64,000 bases of DNA from Aldersonia sp. NBC_00410 (lineage in GTDB: Bacteria > Actinomycetota > Actinomycetes > Mycobacteriales > Mycobacteriaceae), in assembly GCF_026342035.1 (NCBI RefSeq), contig NZ_JAPENM010000013.1, positions 62,001 through 126,000 on the forward strand. The letters are read 5' to 3'. Under the pieces are notes generated by a model. That model saw only the letters and a list, made by a program, of their open reading frames with translations, ran no database searches and was not told where the DNA came from. Position 1 is the first letter of the stretch. Each line of letters begins with the position of its first letter. Position numbers and translations under genes: made by a program. Of the stretch, positions 25,433 through 34,697 are shown piece after piece.

Positions 25433-26967
25433 GGATGCGGCTGACGTCGCGCCCGCAGGTTTCTGGGTGGCGGTTCATGCTGCGCCGCGTCGAACACGCT
25501 CTGGTGCGGCGCGAGACGGTGATGGTCGACGATCCGCAGCGCGGGCAGAGCATGGCGCTGACGCTCGGGATCATCGCGGCGGTCCTGGTGGCCGCGATCT
25601 GCGCTGTGATGGCGCTGGTGTCGCCGCAGGGGGTAATCGACGGGTCGACGAAGGTCGTCGCCGACAGGGCCAGCGGCGCCCTCTACGTGCGGGTGGGTGA
25701 GCGGCTGGATCCGGTGCTGAACTTGACGTCGGCGCGGTTGATCTCGGGCTCTCCGGCGAACCCGAAACGGGTGAAAGCCAACGAGATCGCGAAGTATCCG
25801 CGCGGGCCGCTGGTCGGGATCGTGGGGGCGCCGCAAGTGGTGGAGCCCAACGGGTCCGCGGATTCGGAATGGACGCTGTGCAACACCTCCCGGATCGGGA
25901 CGGCGGTCCCCCTGGATCCGGATACCGGGCTGCCGACGACCGCGACACCGGTGTCCACCACGGTGATCGGTGGGCCGCTGGACATGGCGGGGGCGGCGGG
26001 GCTGCCCACCGACGGCGCGCGGGTCGTGTCCTACGACGGGGACAACTGGCTGCTGTACACCCGGGCAGACGGTGCCGGTGTGCGCGCGAAGGTCGACACC
26101 ACCGACCCTGTCGTGACCGACGCGCTCGGGATCGACGGCGCGCGGGGCCTGCCGATCGGGCGGGGCCTGTTCGACGCGCTCGTCGAGGAGCGGGCGCTGA
26201 CGGTGCCCAGCGTGCCCAATCCCGGTGCACAGCCACGGTATTCGCTTCCCTCCGATGCGAAGGTGGGGTCCGTGCTTCGCACGACCGGTCTCGATGGTGA
26301 GGCCAGTTTCTATGTGGCGCTCGACGGTGGGGTGCAGAAGATCGGGCAGGTCGCGGCGACCATGTTGCGGTCGAGCAATTCGGTGGGCAACACCGCCCCG
26401 GTGGAAGTTGCGCCGGACGTGGTGAAGAAGGCACCCGCCTCGGCGCAGCTCGACGTGGCCGGCTACCCCACCAACCCGGTCCGGATCGTGCCCGACACGT
26501 CCCCGGTGACCTGCCTGCACTGGCAGCGCGCCGAGGGTGAGACTGCGGCGACGACAACGGTTCTGACCGGGCGCAGCGTGCCGTTGACGGTGGAGCAGCA
26601 GAACGCGATGGTGGCCCCGGTGACCGCCCCCGGATCCGGGGGCGCCACCGCCGACCGCATTTTCATGCCACCCGGGCCGGGACGTTTCGTTCAGGTCACC
26701 GCGGATTCCGGTGGGTCGAAGGAAACCTTGTGGTGGCTGGCCGATACCGGGGTGCGGTACGGGATCGACACCACTCCGGCCGGGACCGCGCAAACCCAGC
26801 CGGTGGCGGCGCTCGGACTCGACGAGCCCGCCCCCGCCCCCTGGTCGATGGTGCGGCTCTATGCCGTCGGGCCGCCGCTGTCGCAGCGCGACGCCCTGGT
26901 CTCGCATGACGGTATCGCCCCCGACGAGCAGGCCGCTGCCCTACCCACCGCCCCATCCGGAGGTTGA
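25429..26967 (+). CDS. eccB: EccB, ESX membrane complex subunit
   Basis: 512 residues; the ATG overlaps the eccA stop codon by 4 nt. A conserved cytoplasmic head (LTSRPQVSGWRFMLRRVEHA, LVRRE) precedes one membrane helix (MALTLGIIAAVLVAAICAVM, about 44-64). The large periplasmic domain contains the repeated R1-R4 type folds of EccB (DPVLNLTSARLISGS, GIVGAPQVV) and a Cys pair. EccB forms the periplasmic part of the ESX pore with EccC, EccD and EccE. Confidence 0.93.
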   Translation: MRMRLTSRPQVSGWRFMLRRVEHALVRRETVMVDDPQRGQSMALTLGIIAAVLVAAICAVMALVSPQGVIDGSTKVVADRASGALYVRVGERLDPVLNLTSARLISGSPANPKRVKANEIAKYPRGPLVGIVGAPQVVEPNGSADSEWTLCNTSRIGTAVPLDPDTGLPTTATPVSTTVIGGPLDMAGAAGLPTDGARVVSYDGDNWLLYTRADGAGVRAKVDTTDPVVTDALGIDGARGLPIGRGLFDALVEERALTVPSVPNPGAQPRYSLPSDAKVGSVLRTTGLDGEASFYVALDGGVQKIGQVAATMLRSSNSVGNTAPVEVAPDVVKKAPASAQLDVAGYPTNPVRIVPDTSPVTCLHWQRAEGETAATTTVLTGRSVPLTVEQQNAMVAPVTAPGSGGATADRIFMPPGPGRFVQVTADSGGSKETLWWLADTGVRYGIDTTPAGTAQTQPVAALGLDEPAPAPWSMVRLYAVGPPLSQRDALVSHDGIAPDEQAAALPTAPSGG

Positions 26968-26971
26968 TCCC

Positions 26972-29900
26972 TTGGCTACGAAGCGTTTTCAGCGTCCCCC
27001 GCAGCCCGCGCCGGCGCCGGCGCAGCGGATGCAACAGGTTGTGGTGGAGCCGCCGGTCGAGTTGCCGCGGGCGGTGCCCACACCGACGTGGCGGATCTTG
27101 ATGCCGGTGATCGTGATGGTCGGTATGGGCGGCATGGTGCTGTACATGGTCCGCTCGGGCGGCGGGTTCAATCCGATGATGATGCTCTTCCCACTGATGA
27201 TGATCGGCGGGATGGCGCCGATGTTCGCGGGCAGCATGGGCGGTGGCGGTAAACGAACCTCGGAGCTCAACGAGGACCGTAAAGACTTCCTGCAGGGCCT
27301 TTCCCGGTCCCGGGCTGTCATCCACGACAACGGCCGCTCCCAGTTCGAGGCGGCGGTGTATCACAACCCGGCGCCGGACATGCTGGTCACGTTGATCGGG
27401 ACACCGCGCATGTGGGAGCGGATATCGGGCGGGCGGGCCGGTGGGGCGTGGGGGCAGGCGCGGATCGCGCGGGGCCGCACGGCGCTGGACGCGGCTCCGG
27501 CGGCGCCGGAGTCGGCGCCGGTGTCGGGCGGCAACGTCGATCCGTTGACGGCGGTGGTGGTAGCGCGGTTCGTCAAGACGCATTCCACGGTGGCGGGTAT
27601 GCCGATCCGGGCGTCGTTCACCGATCAGCCGGCGCTCGGGTTCCGGGCTGTCGGTGAGGGGCTCGAGGATCGGGTGCGTGGTGTGGTGCGGGCACTGCTG
27701 TGCCACATCGCGGTGCTGCACGGTCCGGATCATGTGCTGATCGCGGCGGTCGTCGACGACGACCATGCGGCCGTGTGGGAGTGGTGCAAGTGGCTGCCCC
27801 ACACTCAGCATCCCGATGCGGTCGACGGTGCCGGGAGCGCGCGGCTGGTGTACCGGTCGGTGGCGCAACTACGGGAAGGCCTGGCCGCGGAGTTGGCGGA
27901 CCGGGCGGTGTTCTCCACCACCGGTGAGCAGCGCGCAGACCAGCGTCAGATCGTCATCGTGTGTGACAGTGCCGCCGAGGACGACGATCATGCGCTGGCC
28001 GGGGTTGCTGGTGTGACGTGGCTGCAGCTCGACCCGGGCGAGGACGCGCTGTCGGCGCGGCGAGGGATCATGTATCTACTCGATCCGGATGGGGCGCTGG
28101 CGCAGCAGGATCCGCGGCCGGCGTCGGTCCCGGAGCGCGTCGGTGAGGCCGACTACCTCTCGCTGGATGCGGCGCTGGTGATCGCGCGGCGGATGTCGGC
28201 GTTCCGGCTCACCGACACCGGTACGGCGCTGGCATCGCTGGTCGACGAGGAGCGCCACGACTGGGCCTCGCTGATGGGGATCGAAGATCCGGGGCATCTG
28301 GATGTCGCGGCGCTGTGGGCTCCGCGCCCGGCGCGTGAACGGCTGCGGATCGTGCTGGGACACGAGGTCGCAACCGGGCACCCGTTCTCCCTCGACATCA
28401 AGGACGGCTCGCAGACTCAGGGGGCGGTCGGGCCGCACGGCATGTGCATCGGGTCGACGGGGTCCGGGAAATCGGAGTGGCTGCGCACGACGATCCTGTC
28501 CCTGGCGGTACAACATCACCCCAACGTGGTGAATCTTCTGCTGGTCGACTTCAAGGGTGGTTCGGCGTTCCTGGGGCTCGAAGGGCTCCCGCACGTGACC
28601 GCGATCGTGACCGACATGGTGGAGGAGTCCGATCTGGTCACGCGGATGAAGGACGTCCTGGAGGGCGAACTGGAGCGCCGGCAGCGGGTTCTGCGTGATG
28701 CCGGCGGATTCAAGGACGTCGTGGACTACGAGAAGGCCCGGGCGCGGGGCGCGGACCTGGAACCGATGCCGGCACTGTTGGTGGTCATCGACGAGTTCAT
28801 CGAGATGCTCAAGCAGCATCCCGATTTCGCGGAGACGTTCGTGCGGTTGGGCCGGTTGGGGCGGTCGCTGGCGGTCCACTTCCTGATGGCCTCGCAAACG
28901 TTCGAGCAGGGTCCGATGCGGGGGCTTCAGACGCACATGTCGTACCGGATCGCGCTGCGCCAGAACACACCTGATGATTCCAAGCAGGTGATCGGCGATC
29001 CGCAGGCCTACTATATTCCGCTCAACGAGCCCGGGCACGGGTTCCTGCGCGCAGGATCCTCGGAGCTGGAGGAATTTCAATCCGCATATGTGTCCGGCGA
29101 TTACGTGCCGGCCCCGCAGCTGGGCTCGCATTCGACGGTGGCGGAGCGGGCACGGATCGCGGGGTACGAGCCGGCGAGGTTGTTCACCGCCGACGCGGTG
29201 CAGATCGACGTGGCAGCCGAGTTCGCGGATCCCGCTGAGCTCATCGCGGTGGAGGAGACGGTTGCCGGTGAGGAGCCGGAGGTCCGTACGTTGCTGCAGA
29301 CGGTGGTCGCCCAGCTCGCGGACAAGGCGCCCCGGGCGCGGGCGATGTGGCTGCCGGAGTTGCGGATCCCGCCGACTCTGGATTCGTTCGTGCCGCGGTC
29401 TCCGGTCGGTGAGGCGGTGGCGTCGTTGCGTTTCCCGGTGGCGCTGCTCGACCGGCCGCGGGACCAGCGCCAGGATCCGTGGGCGTTCACCGCGACCGGA
29501 GCCCATGGCCACATCGCGATCGTCGGTGCCTCCCAGAGCGGGAAGAGCACGCTTCTGCAGACGCTGCTGCTGTCGGCGGCGATGACCCACACTCCCGAAC
29601 AGGTCCAGTTCTATGTGCTCGATTTCGGTGGTGGCCGGCTCAAGGCAGTCGAGTCGCTGCCGCATGTCGGGTCGGTGGCGTTGCGTGGTCAGCTCACCCG
29701 GATCCGGCGCACTATCGCGACGGTCAAGCAGCTGCTCGAACGGCGGGAGCGGGTGTTCGCCGCGCTCGGGGTCGCCGACATGGCCGAGGTTCGTGCCCGC
29801 GTCGGCGCTGATCCCGGTTTCGCCGCCCAGTTCGGAGCCGAAGACGGGTACGGCGACGTCTTCTTCGTCATCGACGGCTGGGATTGGGGTGTCGCGGAAA

Positions 29901-31072
29901 ACAACCCGCTCTACGAGATCAAGACCGAGTTCGAGAGCATCGCGACGGCCGGGTTGGCTCTCGGGGTGCATCTGATCATCGCCGCCTCGTCGTGGTCGTC
30001 GATCCGGCCCGGGCTGCAGGGTCAGTTGCAGTCGCGTCTCGAACTTCGTCTCGGTGACCCCAAGGAATCGGTGATCGACCGCGCCGTGGCCGCGATGGTG
30101 CCCGTCGCGCGCGCGGGACGCGGGATCGGGCCCGAGGCACTGCATCTGATGACCGTGCTTCCCCGGCTCGACGGTGATCGGGATCCGGTGAGCGTGTCGG
30201 CGGCCACCGCCGCGGCGGTGCGGGTCGTCGCCGGTCACTACGAGGACCGCCACGCGCCGCCGGTCCGGTTGCTGCCCGACGTGATCGCGCCGGACGATGT
30301 TTTCGCTCTCTGGCAGGCGCCGGGTGATGGCGCGAGTGCGATCGAACGACTGCGGTCGATCCCGTTCGGGGTCCGTGAATCCGACCTCGGTGCGGCGACA
30401 ATCGATTTCACGGAATCGCCACACCTGCTGATCACCGGCAACCGCGCGTCGGGGCGCTCCACCACGGTGCGCTCGATCATCAGAGGCATCAAGGAGTCGT
30501 TCCCCGATCCGCGGCTCGCCCGGTTCATGGTCGTCGATTTCCGGCGCCAGCACCTCGACACCATCGGCGGCGAGGAATGGATGATCCAGCCCGCCTACAC
30601 CGCGCCGAGTGACCGTATCCGCCTGGAAATGGATGACCTCGCCCGGTCAATCAAGATGCCGCAGATGCGGGGAATACCCGACGGGCTCTCGCAGACCGAC
30701 ATGCAGGAGCGGGCATGGTGGACGGGACCGGAATTGTTCATCATCGTCGATGACTACGACCTGCTCGCCGGGCGAGGCAACAACACCGACAATCCACTGC
30801 TTCCGTGGCTTTCATTGCTGCCCTACGGATTCGACTACGGCGTTCATCTCATCGTCGCACGCAACATCAAGGACATCGCGATCGCCATGCACAGCGATCC
30901 GATCCTGCGCGCGTTCGAGGCGAACATGACCAGCGTGGTGATGCTCGACGGCCCGGCCAGCGAAGGCAAGCTGTTCGATCTGCAGAAGCCGCGCATGCAC
31001 CCGGCAGGCGAGGCGGACTACCTGCAGCCGCTGCGCGGTAACACCGACCTCATCCGGATCGCAAAAAAATGA
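26972..31072 (+). CDS. eccC: EccC, triple-ATPase motor of ESX secretion
   Basis: 1366 residues from TTG 26972, with GGAGG 8 nt upstream. Two membrane helices near residues 45-90 precede a cytoplasmic domain and three FtsK/SpoIIIE ATPase modules. P-loops: GSTGSGKSEW (about 494), GASQSGKSTL (about 852) and GNRASGRSTT (about 1156), the last with Arg in place of Lys. Walker B segments: LLVVIDEFIE, VFFVIDGWD and FIIVDDYDLL. The first module therefore looks like the catalytic motor and the others like degenerate, substrate-sensing modules, as in other EccC. It is one polypeptide, unlike split EccCa/Cb of ESX-1. EccC recognises YxxxD/E signals. Confidence 0.94.
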   Translation: MATKRFQRPPQPAPAPAQRMQQVVVEPPVELPRAVPTPTWRILMPVIVMVGMGGMVLYMVRSGGGFNPMMMLFPLMMIGGMAPMFAGSMGGGGKRTSELNEDRKDFLQGLSRSRAVIHDNGRSQFEAAVYHNPAPDMLVTLIGTPRMWERISGGRAGGAWGQARIARGRTALDAAPAAPESAPVSGGNVDPLTAVVVARFVKTHSTVAGMPIRASFTDQPALGFRAVGEGLEDRVRGVVRALLCHIAVLHGPDHVLIAAVVDDDHAAVWEWCKWLPHTQHPDAVDGAGSARLVYRSVAQLREGLAAELADRAVFSTTGEQRADQRQIVIVCDSAAEDDDHALAGVAGVTWLQLDPGEDALSARRGIMYLLDPDGALAQQDPRPASVPERVGEADYLSLDAALVIARRMSAFRLTDTGTALASLVDEERHDWASLMGIEDPGHLDVAALWAPRPARERLRIVLGHEVATGHPFSLDIKDGSQTQGAVGPHGMCIGSTGSGKSEWLRTTILSLAVQHHPNVVNLLLVDFKGGSAFLGLEGLPHVTAIVTDMVEESDLVTRMKDVLEGELERRQRVLRDAGGFKDVVDYEKARARGADLEPMPALLVVIDEFIEMLKQHPDFAETFVRLGRLGRSLAVHFLMASQTFEQGPMRGLQTHMSYRIALRQNTPDDSKQVIGDPQAYYIPLNEPGHGFLRAGSSELEEFQSAYVSGDYVPAPQLGSHSTVAERARIAGYEPARLFTADAVQIDVAAEFADPAELIAVEETVAGEEPEVRTLLQTVVAQLADKAPRARAMWLPELRIPPTLDSFVPRSPVGEAVASLRFPVALLDRPRDQRQDPWAFTATGAHGHIAIVGASQSGKSTLLQTLLLSAAMTHTPEQVQFYVLDFGGGRLKAVESLPHVGSVALRGQLTRIRRTIATVKQLLERRERVFAALGVADMAEVRARVGADPGFAAQFGAEDGYGDVFFVIDGWDWGVAENNPLYEIKTEFESIATAGLALGVHLIIAASSWSSIRPGLQGQLQSRLELRLGDPKESVIDRAVAAMVPVARAGRGIGPEALHLMTVLPRLDGDRDPVSVSAATAAAVRVVAGHYEDRHAPPVRLLPDVIAPDDVFALWQAPGDGASAIERLRSIPFGVRESDLGAATIDFTESPHLLITGNRASGRSTTVRSIIRGIKESFPDPRLARFMVVDFRRQHLDTIGGEEWMIQPAYTAPSDRIRLEMDDLARSIKMPQMRGIPDGLSQTDMQERAWWTGPELFIIVDDYDLLAGRGNNTDNPLLPWLSLLPYGFDYGVHLIVARNIKDIAIAMHSDPILRAFEANMTSVVMLDGPASEGKLFDLQKPRMHPAGEADYLQPLRGNTDLIRIAKK

Positions 31073-31113
31073 GGCGCCGTGACCAGCGTAAACACCGAGC
31101 GATTTTCTCCCAC

Positions 31114-31132
31114 TAGTCCCACGATTGGGATA
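31114..31132. promoter_or_regulatory. ESX-region palindrome, site E
   Basis: TAGTCCCACGATTGGGATA, core TCCCACGATTGGGA at 31117-31130. It lies 46 nt before the PE gene and separates the eccABC block from the PE-PPE-esx-espG block. Confidence 0.7.
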
Positions 31133-31178
31133 CGATCCGTCCAGGCTGGATACGTATCCCTCAGACCGGAGGTCGAAC

Positions 31179-31475
31179 ATGTTTCTGGAAGTAGAGCCCA
31201 CCGCTCTCACCAGCGCATCCCTGGGCGTCGCGGGCCTGGTGCAGCAGGTGACGGACGCGATCACCGCGACCGCTGTCACCGTGTCGGCGCTACCGCCGGC
31301 CGGTGTCGATGACGCCTCGATCGTGGCGTCGAGCGTTTTCGGTGCGCACGGCGCGGATTTCGTCGGCGTCGGCGCGCAGTCCCAGGCGATGCTGGGCCGC
31401 GCCGGGGTCGAGCTCGATGTCATCGCCGCCGAGTACGCCGCGGCGGATGCGGCGAACACCGCGCTGCTCGCGTAA
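31179..31475 (+). CDS. PE-family protein
   Basis: 98 residues from ATG 31179, with GGAGG 6 nt upstream. The helical hairpin typical of PE proteins is evident (FLEVEPTALTSASLGVAGLV) and the C-terminus IAAEYAAADAANTALL contains Tyr-x3-Asp, the type VII secretion signal. It is only as long as the PE domain. It sits directly before the PPE gene, as with ESX-linked PE/PPE pairs, and would be exported as a heterodimer with that product with the help of EspG. Confidence 0.85.
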   Translation: MFLEVEPTALTSASLGVAGLVQQVTDAITATAVTVSALPPAGVDDASIVASSVFGAHGADFVGVGAQSQAMLGRAGVELDVIAAEYAAADAANTALLA

Positions 31476-31487
31476 AGAGACGATCCT

Positions 31488-32882
31488 GTGGAGTGGTTGG
31501 CATTGCCCCCGGAGGTGAATACGGCGCGTCTGATCGCCGGGGCCGGGCCCATTCCGCTGCACAGTGCCGCGACGGCGTACACAGCGCTGTCGGGGCAGTT
31601 GACGGGTGCCGCTGCGGGGATGACCACTCTCATGACGCAAATGGCGACAATGTGGGTCGGTCCGACGTCGGCGATCGCGCTGGCCGCGATGAGCACGTAC
31701 GTGTCGTGGATGCAGACCACCGCCGTTCAGCTCGCGGCCGCAGCAGCGCGGTCGGAAGCCCAGGCCGCGGCGTACACGGCCGCGGTGGCTGCGATGCCGC
31801 CGCTGCCGGTGATCGAGGCGAATCAGGCGGCAGGGGTGACGTTGGCGGCGACCAATGTCGTGGGCCAGAACACTGCGGCCCTCGCCGCGAACGAGGCGGC
31901 CTACGTGGCGATGTGGGTGCAGGCTGCGGCGGTGATGTCGGTCTATGCGGCTTCGACCGCGGCGAACGCCGTGTTCGACCCGTTCCTGCCGGCGCCACCG
32001 ATCGTGGGTGTCGGTATCGGGTCCCCCGGCGCCTCGAAGGTGGCGATGGATGCGGCGCTGACCCCGCTCAAGGACGCCGAGCTCGAGGCGGCCGGGGCGC
32101 GGGCCGGGATCGAGGCCGACATCCTCGAGTTCACGCGCCCGGACAGTGTCGCGATGGAGCAGGGTATCCGCGAGGACGGGCGCGCCAAGAGTGACGAGAG
32201 CACGGCGTCGACGTCGGCGCAGGCGCGTGCCCAGGCACTGCTCGCGCAGGCGCAGATGGCCGCGGCGCAAGCAGGGCCGCAGCTGCAGCAGGCCGCCGGT
32301 GGTGCGCAGCAGGTCGCTGGTGTGGCCGGGCAAGTCGGCAGCGGTGTGCAGTCGGTGGTGTCACCGGCCGCGAGCGGCGCGTCGCAGATGGGCCAGTTCT
32401 TGATGCGGCGCCTCGACGGCGCCCCCGGGGTGGGGGCGCTGGCCAATGCCGGACTCGCTGGGGCCGCACCGTTCTCGGTGGCCGGTGCCGCGCTCGCTAA
32501 GGGGTCGGGATTGGCGTCGGCGTCGATCGGCTACGCGTCGTCGATGTCGGGGATGTCGGGCGCGGTCGCGGGATTCCGGATGCCGTCGGGGTGGGAGTCG
32601 ACACTGTCGGCGGCCGGGATCACGGCGCCACCAGCGTCGTTGGCCGACGCCGCCCGATCGGCCGGTGCCGCGGCGGAGGCCTCGGCCGCGGGCCGACCGA
32701 TGAGCGGCCCGATGTACGGCGGGGCCTCGGGCCCGGTCACTGACGGTCCGGCACGGCGGCGTGCCGTTGTCGAGGGTGCGCGGATCATGGCGATCCCGGT
32801 CGTCGAGCAGGGCCCGGCCGCCGCGGACGGCGAGCGTAGTCCCGAGAGAGACGGCGTGAACGCGGCCGCACGTAGCGGATGA
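31488..32882 (+). CDS. PPE-family protein
   Basis: 464 residues from GTG 31488. The N-terminal 180 residues form the PPE domain (WLALPPEVNTARLIAGAGPI, with the PPE triad); the usual WxG-type turn reads MATMWVGPTS. Next is a linker with FLPAPPIVGVG, a Gln/Ala-rich helical segment (about 240-290) and a Gly/Ala/Met-rich tail ending in basic residues. The gene is paired with the PE gene 12 nt upstream. The EspG-binding tip would be in the PPE domain. Confidence 0.88.
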   Translation: MEWLALPPEVNTARLIAGAGPIPLHSAATAYTALSGQLTGAAAGMTTLMTQMATMWVGPTSAIALAAMSTYVSWMQTTAVQLAAAAARSEAQAAAYTAAVAAMPPLPVIEANQAAGVTLAATNVVGQNTAALAANEAAYVAMWVQAAAVMSVYAASTAANAVFDPFLPAPPIVGVGIGSPGASKVAMDAALTPLKDAELEAAGARAGIEADILEFTRPDSVAMEQGIREDGRAKSDESTASTSAQARAQALLAQAQMAAAQAGPQLQQAAGGAQQVAGVAGQVGSGVQSVVSPAASGASQMGQFLMRRLDGAPGVGALANAGLAGAAPFSVAGAALAKGSGLASASIGYASSMSGMSGAVAGFRMPSGWESTLSAAGITAPPASLADAARSAGAAAEASAAGRPMSGPMYGGASGPVTDGPARRRAVVEGARIMAIPVVEQGPAAADGERSPERDGVNAAARSG

Positions 32883-33000
32883 GATGCAAAAGCTTGTGCC
32901 CCTTGGCCGTTCGGGGCACACCATCGCGGGTTCGTGGTGGACACCGGAGGACGGTCGGGAAAATCAGGAAGTTCCATCCCTTCGGCACAGGAGAACCCCG

Positions 33001-33315
33001 ATGACCAACTCGCATTTGCAGGCGGACGGTGCAGTCCATGCCGGTGCCTCCGGCGAATTCTCAACGCAGTACGACTTCGCGAAGACTCAGCTGGCGAAGG
33101 TGACCGCGATCAACGACGCGTTGTATGCGTCGTTGCAGGGCGATGCGCGCAAAGCGTTCGAGGGCGCGCACGCCCGGTGGCAGGTCGCCGGCGGGAACGC
33201 CAACCGTCTGCTCGACGACATCGCCCAGAACGTCGGGATCTCCGGCGTGACCTACACGAACACCGACGCCGACCTGGGGCAGCGTTTCAACAGCACCGGC
33301 GCGAACATCGTCTGA
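33001..33315 (+). CDS. EsxB-like WXG100 protein
   Basis: 104 residues from ATG 33001 with an AGGAG upstream. WXG100 helical hairpin; the central turn reads SLQGDARKAF, so the usual Trp of W-x-G is Leu. Near the C-terminus GVTYTNTDADLGQRF contains Tyr-x3-Asp, the export signal carried by CFP-10/EsxB-type partners. It forms the substrate pair with the next gene. Placement between PPE and espG matches esxG/esxH-type clusters. Confidence 0.85.
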   Translation: MTNSHLQADGAVHAGASGEFSTQYDFAKTQLAKVTAINDALYASLQGDARKAFEGAHARWQVAGGNANRLLDDIAQNVGISGVTYTNTDADLGQRFNSTGANIV

Positions 33316-33361
33316 ACACCCCGTCCCGACTCGTTATCACTCTCCGGAAGGATCTACCGAA

Positions 33362-33640
33362 ATGCTGTACAACTATGGAGGAATCGCCTCGGCGTCAGCC
33401 GATTTGGGTGTGTCACACAAAGCTCTCAACACCAACTTCGAGGACATGCAGGGCACGGTCGTGAAGCTGAAGTCGTCGTGGGACAGCACGGGCGCCCTGT
33501 CGTGGCAGGATGCGCAGACGCGGCTGGGTTCGACGATCACCGAGGTCAACGCGGCACTGCTCGACATGTCGGTCAAGCTGGGTGAGGCCGGGATCGAGAT
33601 GGCGAAGATCGACGCGCTCATCGCGACCCGTTTCGTCTGA
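33362..33640 (+). CDS. EsxA-like WXG100 protein
   Basis: 92 residues from ATG 33362. Opening YNYGGIASASADLG and the second helix ITEVNAALLDMSVKLGEAG match ESAT-6-type EsxA. The turn reads SSWDSTGALSW, that is W-D-S rather than W-x-G. It lacks a C-terminal YxxxD/E, as expected for the EsxA partner, which relies on EsxB. It is secreted as a heterodimer with the preceding gene's product. Confidence 0.88.
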   Translation: MLYNYGGIASASADLGVSHKALNTNFEDMQGTVVKLKSSWDSTGALSWQDAQTRLGSTITEVNAALLDMSVKLGEAGIEMAKIDALIATRFV

Positions 33641-33764
33641 GGCAGCGGGTGGTCGCTGCGGGACCGGTTGCGCCGCTGATGCATTCGGCCGCGACCGGCG
33701 TGTCCGGTCTCGGTGCGAGCGTGACGCGGTGCCCCCGGTCTCGCGACCGGAAGTGGGCGGTTCG

Positions 33765-34589
33765 ATGATCGCGGTCAGTATCGAGCTCGGGGTCGATGCG
33801 TTGCTGCTCGCCGGCAGGCAGACCGACGTCGCGTTGTGGCCCGAGGTGCTGGCGTTGTTTCCGACCGTGTTCTATCCCGAGGAGCAGGCGCAGGTCGATG
33901 CCGCGCTCACCCGGTCTCTCGTCGACGCCGGGATTCTCGGCGCGGCGGGCCGGTTCGGGGCCGAGGTGCTGGCGTGGGTGTCGGCGCTGGGGCATCCCGA
34001 TGTCGAAGCGGCGGCGCGGGTGCGCAGCGGCGCGACGATGCTCCGTGTCTGCGTGGTTCGTGCCGGTGATCTGCATGTGATGGCGACCCGGCTCGGTGAC
34101 CGTGTGGTGGTGCAGCCGCTGTTCAGCAGTGGGCTGGGTGTGCACGAGATCGTCACTGCCGCTTTGTGGGCGGCGCTGGGTGAGCACGCACCGATCCGGT
34201 TCGAGCCGTTCACCGCGCTCACGGACGCGCTCACGCAGCTGGCCGGGCATTATCGGCCCGAGGAGATGGCGGGTCCGTTGCGCGGGCTGGGTGCGGACGT
34301 GGCGACGGCCCGGTTGATCACCGATCTCGCTGTTGCGCCGCGCACCAGTGAGATCACGATGGTGTCGCATTCGACCACCGTGCGGCGGCCGTTGGGTGCG
34401 GGTATCGGGGTGTTCGATACCGAAGGTGGGCGGGTTGTTTCGCGTGTGCGACGCGGTTCCGACGGGCGCATGTGGTCGACGTTCGCGCCGGGCTCGTTGG
34501 CCGAGTTCCGTCACGGGGTGTCGGATCTGTGTGCGCTGCTTCCCGATCGCGACTGGTTCGGGACGCGCACGAAGATCAATGTTCACTAG
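33765..34589 (+). CDS. espG: EspG-family PE/PPE chaperone
   Basis: 274 residues from ATG 33765 (MIAVSIELGVDALLLA). Length, position between the esx pair and eccD, and mixed alpha/beta composition with LHVMATRLGDRVVVQPLF fit EspG. EspG binds the hydrophobic tip of PPE proteins in the cytosol, keeping PE/PPE dimers soluble and system-specific. Its TAG stop codon is the first triplet of palindrome F, so coding and regulatory sequence overlap. Confidence 0.85.
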   Translation: MIAVSIELGVDALLLAGRQTDVALWPEVLALFPTVFYPEEQAQVDAALTRSLVDAGILGAAGRFGAEVLAWVSALGHPDVEAAARVRSGATMLRVCVVRAGDLHVMATRLGDRVVVQPLFSSGLGVHEIVTAALWAALGEHAPIRFEPFTALTDALTQLAGHYRPEEMAGPLRGLGADVATARLITDLAVAPRTSEITMVSHSTTVRRPLGAGIGVFDTEGGRVVSRVRRGSDGRMWSTFAPGSLAEFRHGVSDLCALLPDRDWFGTRTKINVH

Positions 34590-34606
34590 TTCCCGTGGTG
34601 GGACTA
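34587..34606. promoter_or_regulatory. ESX-region palindrome, site F
   Basis: TAGTTCCCGTGGTGGGACTA, with a clean right half and a slightly degenerate left half. It begins on the espG stop codon and precedes the eccD-mycP-eccE block by about 90 nt. A TACGCT at 34615-34620 may serve as a -10 box. Confidence 0.65.
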
Positions 34607-34697
34607 TTTTTTGGCTACGCTTCGTGCAGGCCGCCCCACCCCCGCGGGCTGGGCGCGCGCCGAGCAACGTCGTCGACCCCGGACCGGAGGAACCATC

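Noticed and set aside
28076..30553. Minus-strand open frame of 825 codons inside eccC
   Set aside because: Arg/His/Asp-rich antisense translation of eccC; no domain and no start signals.
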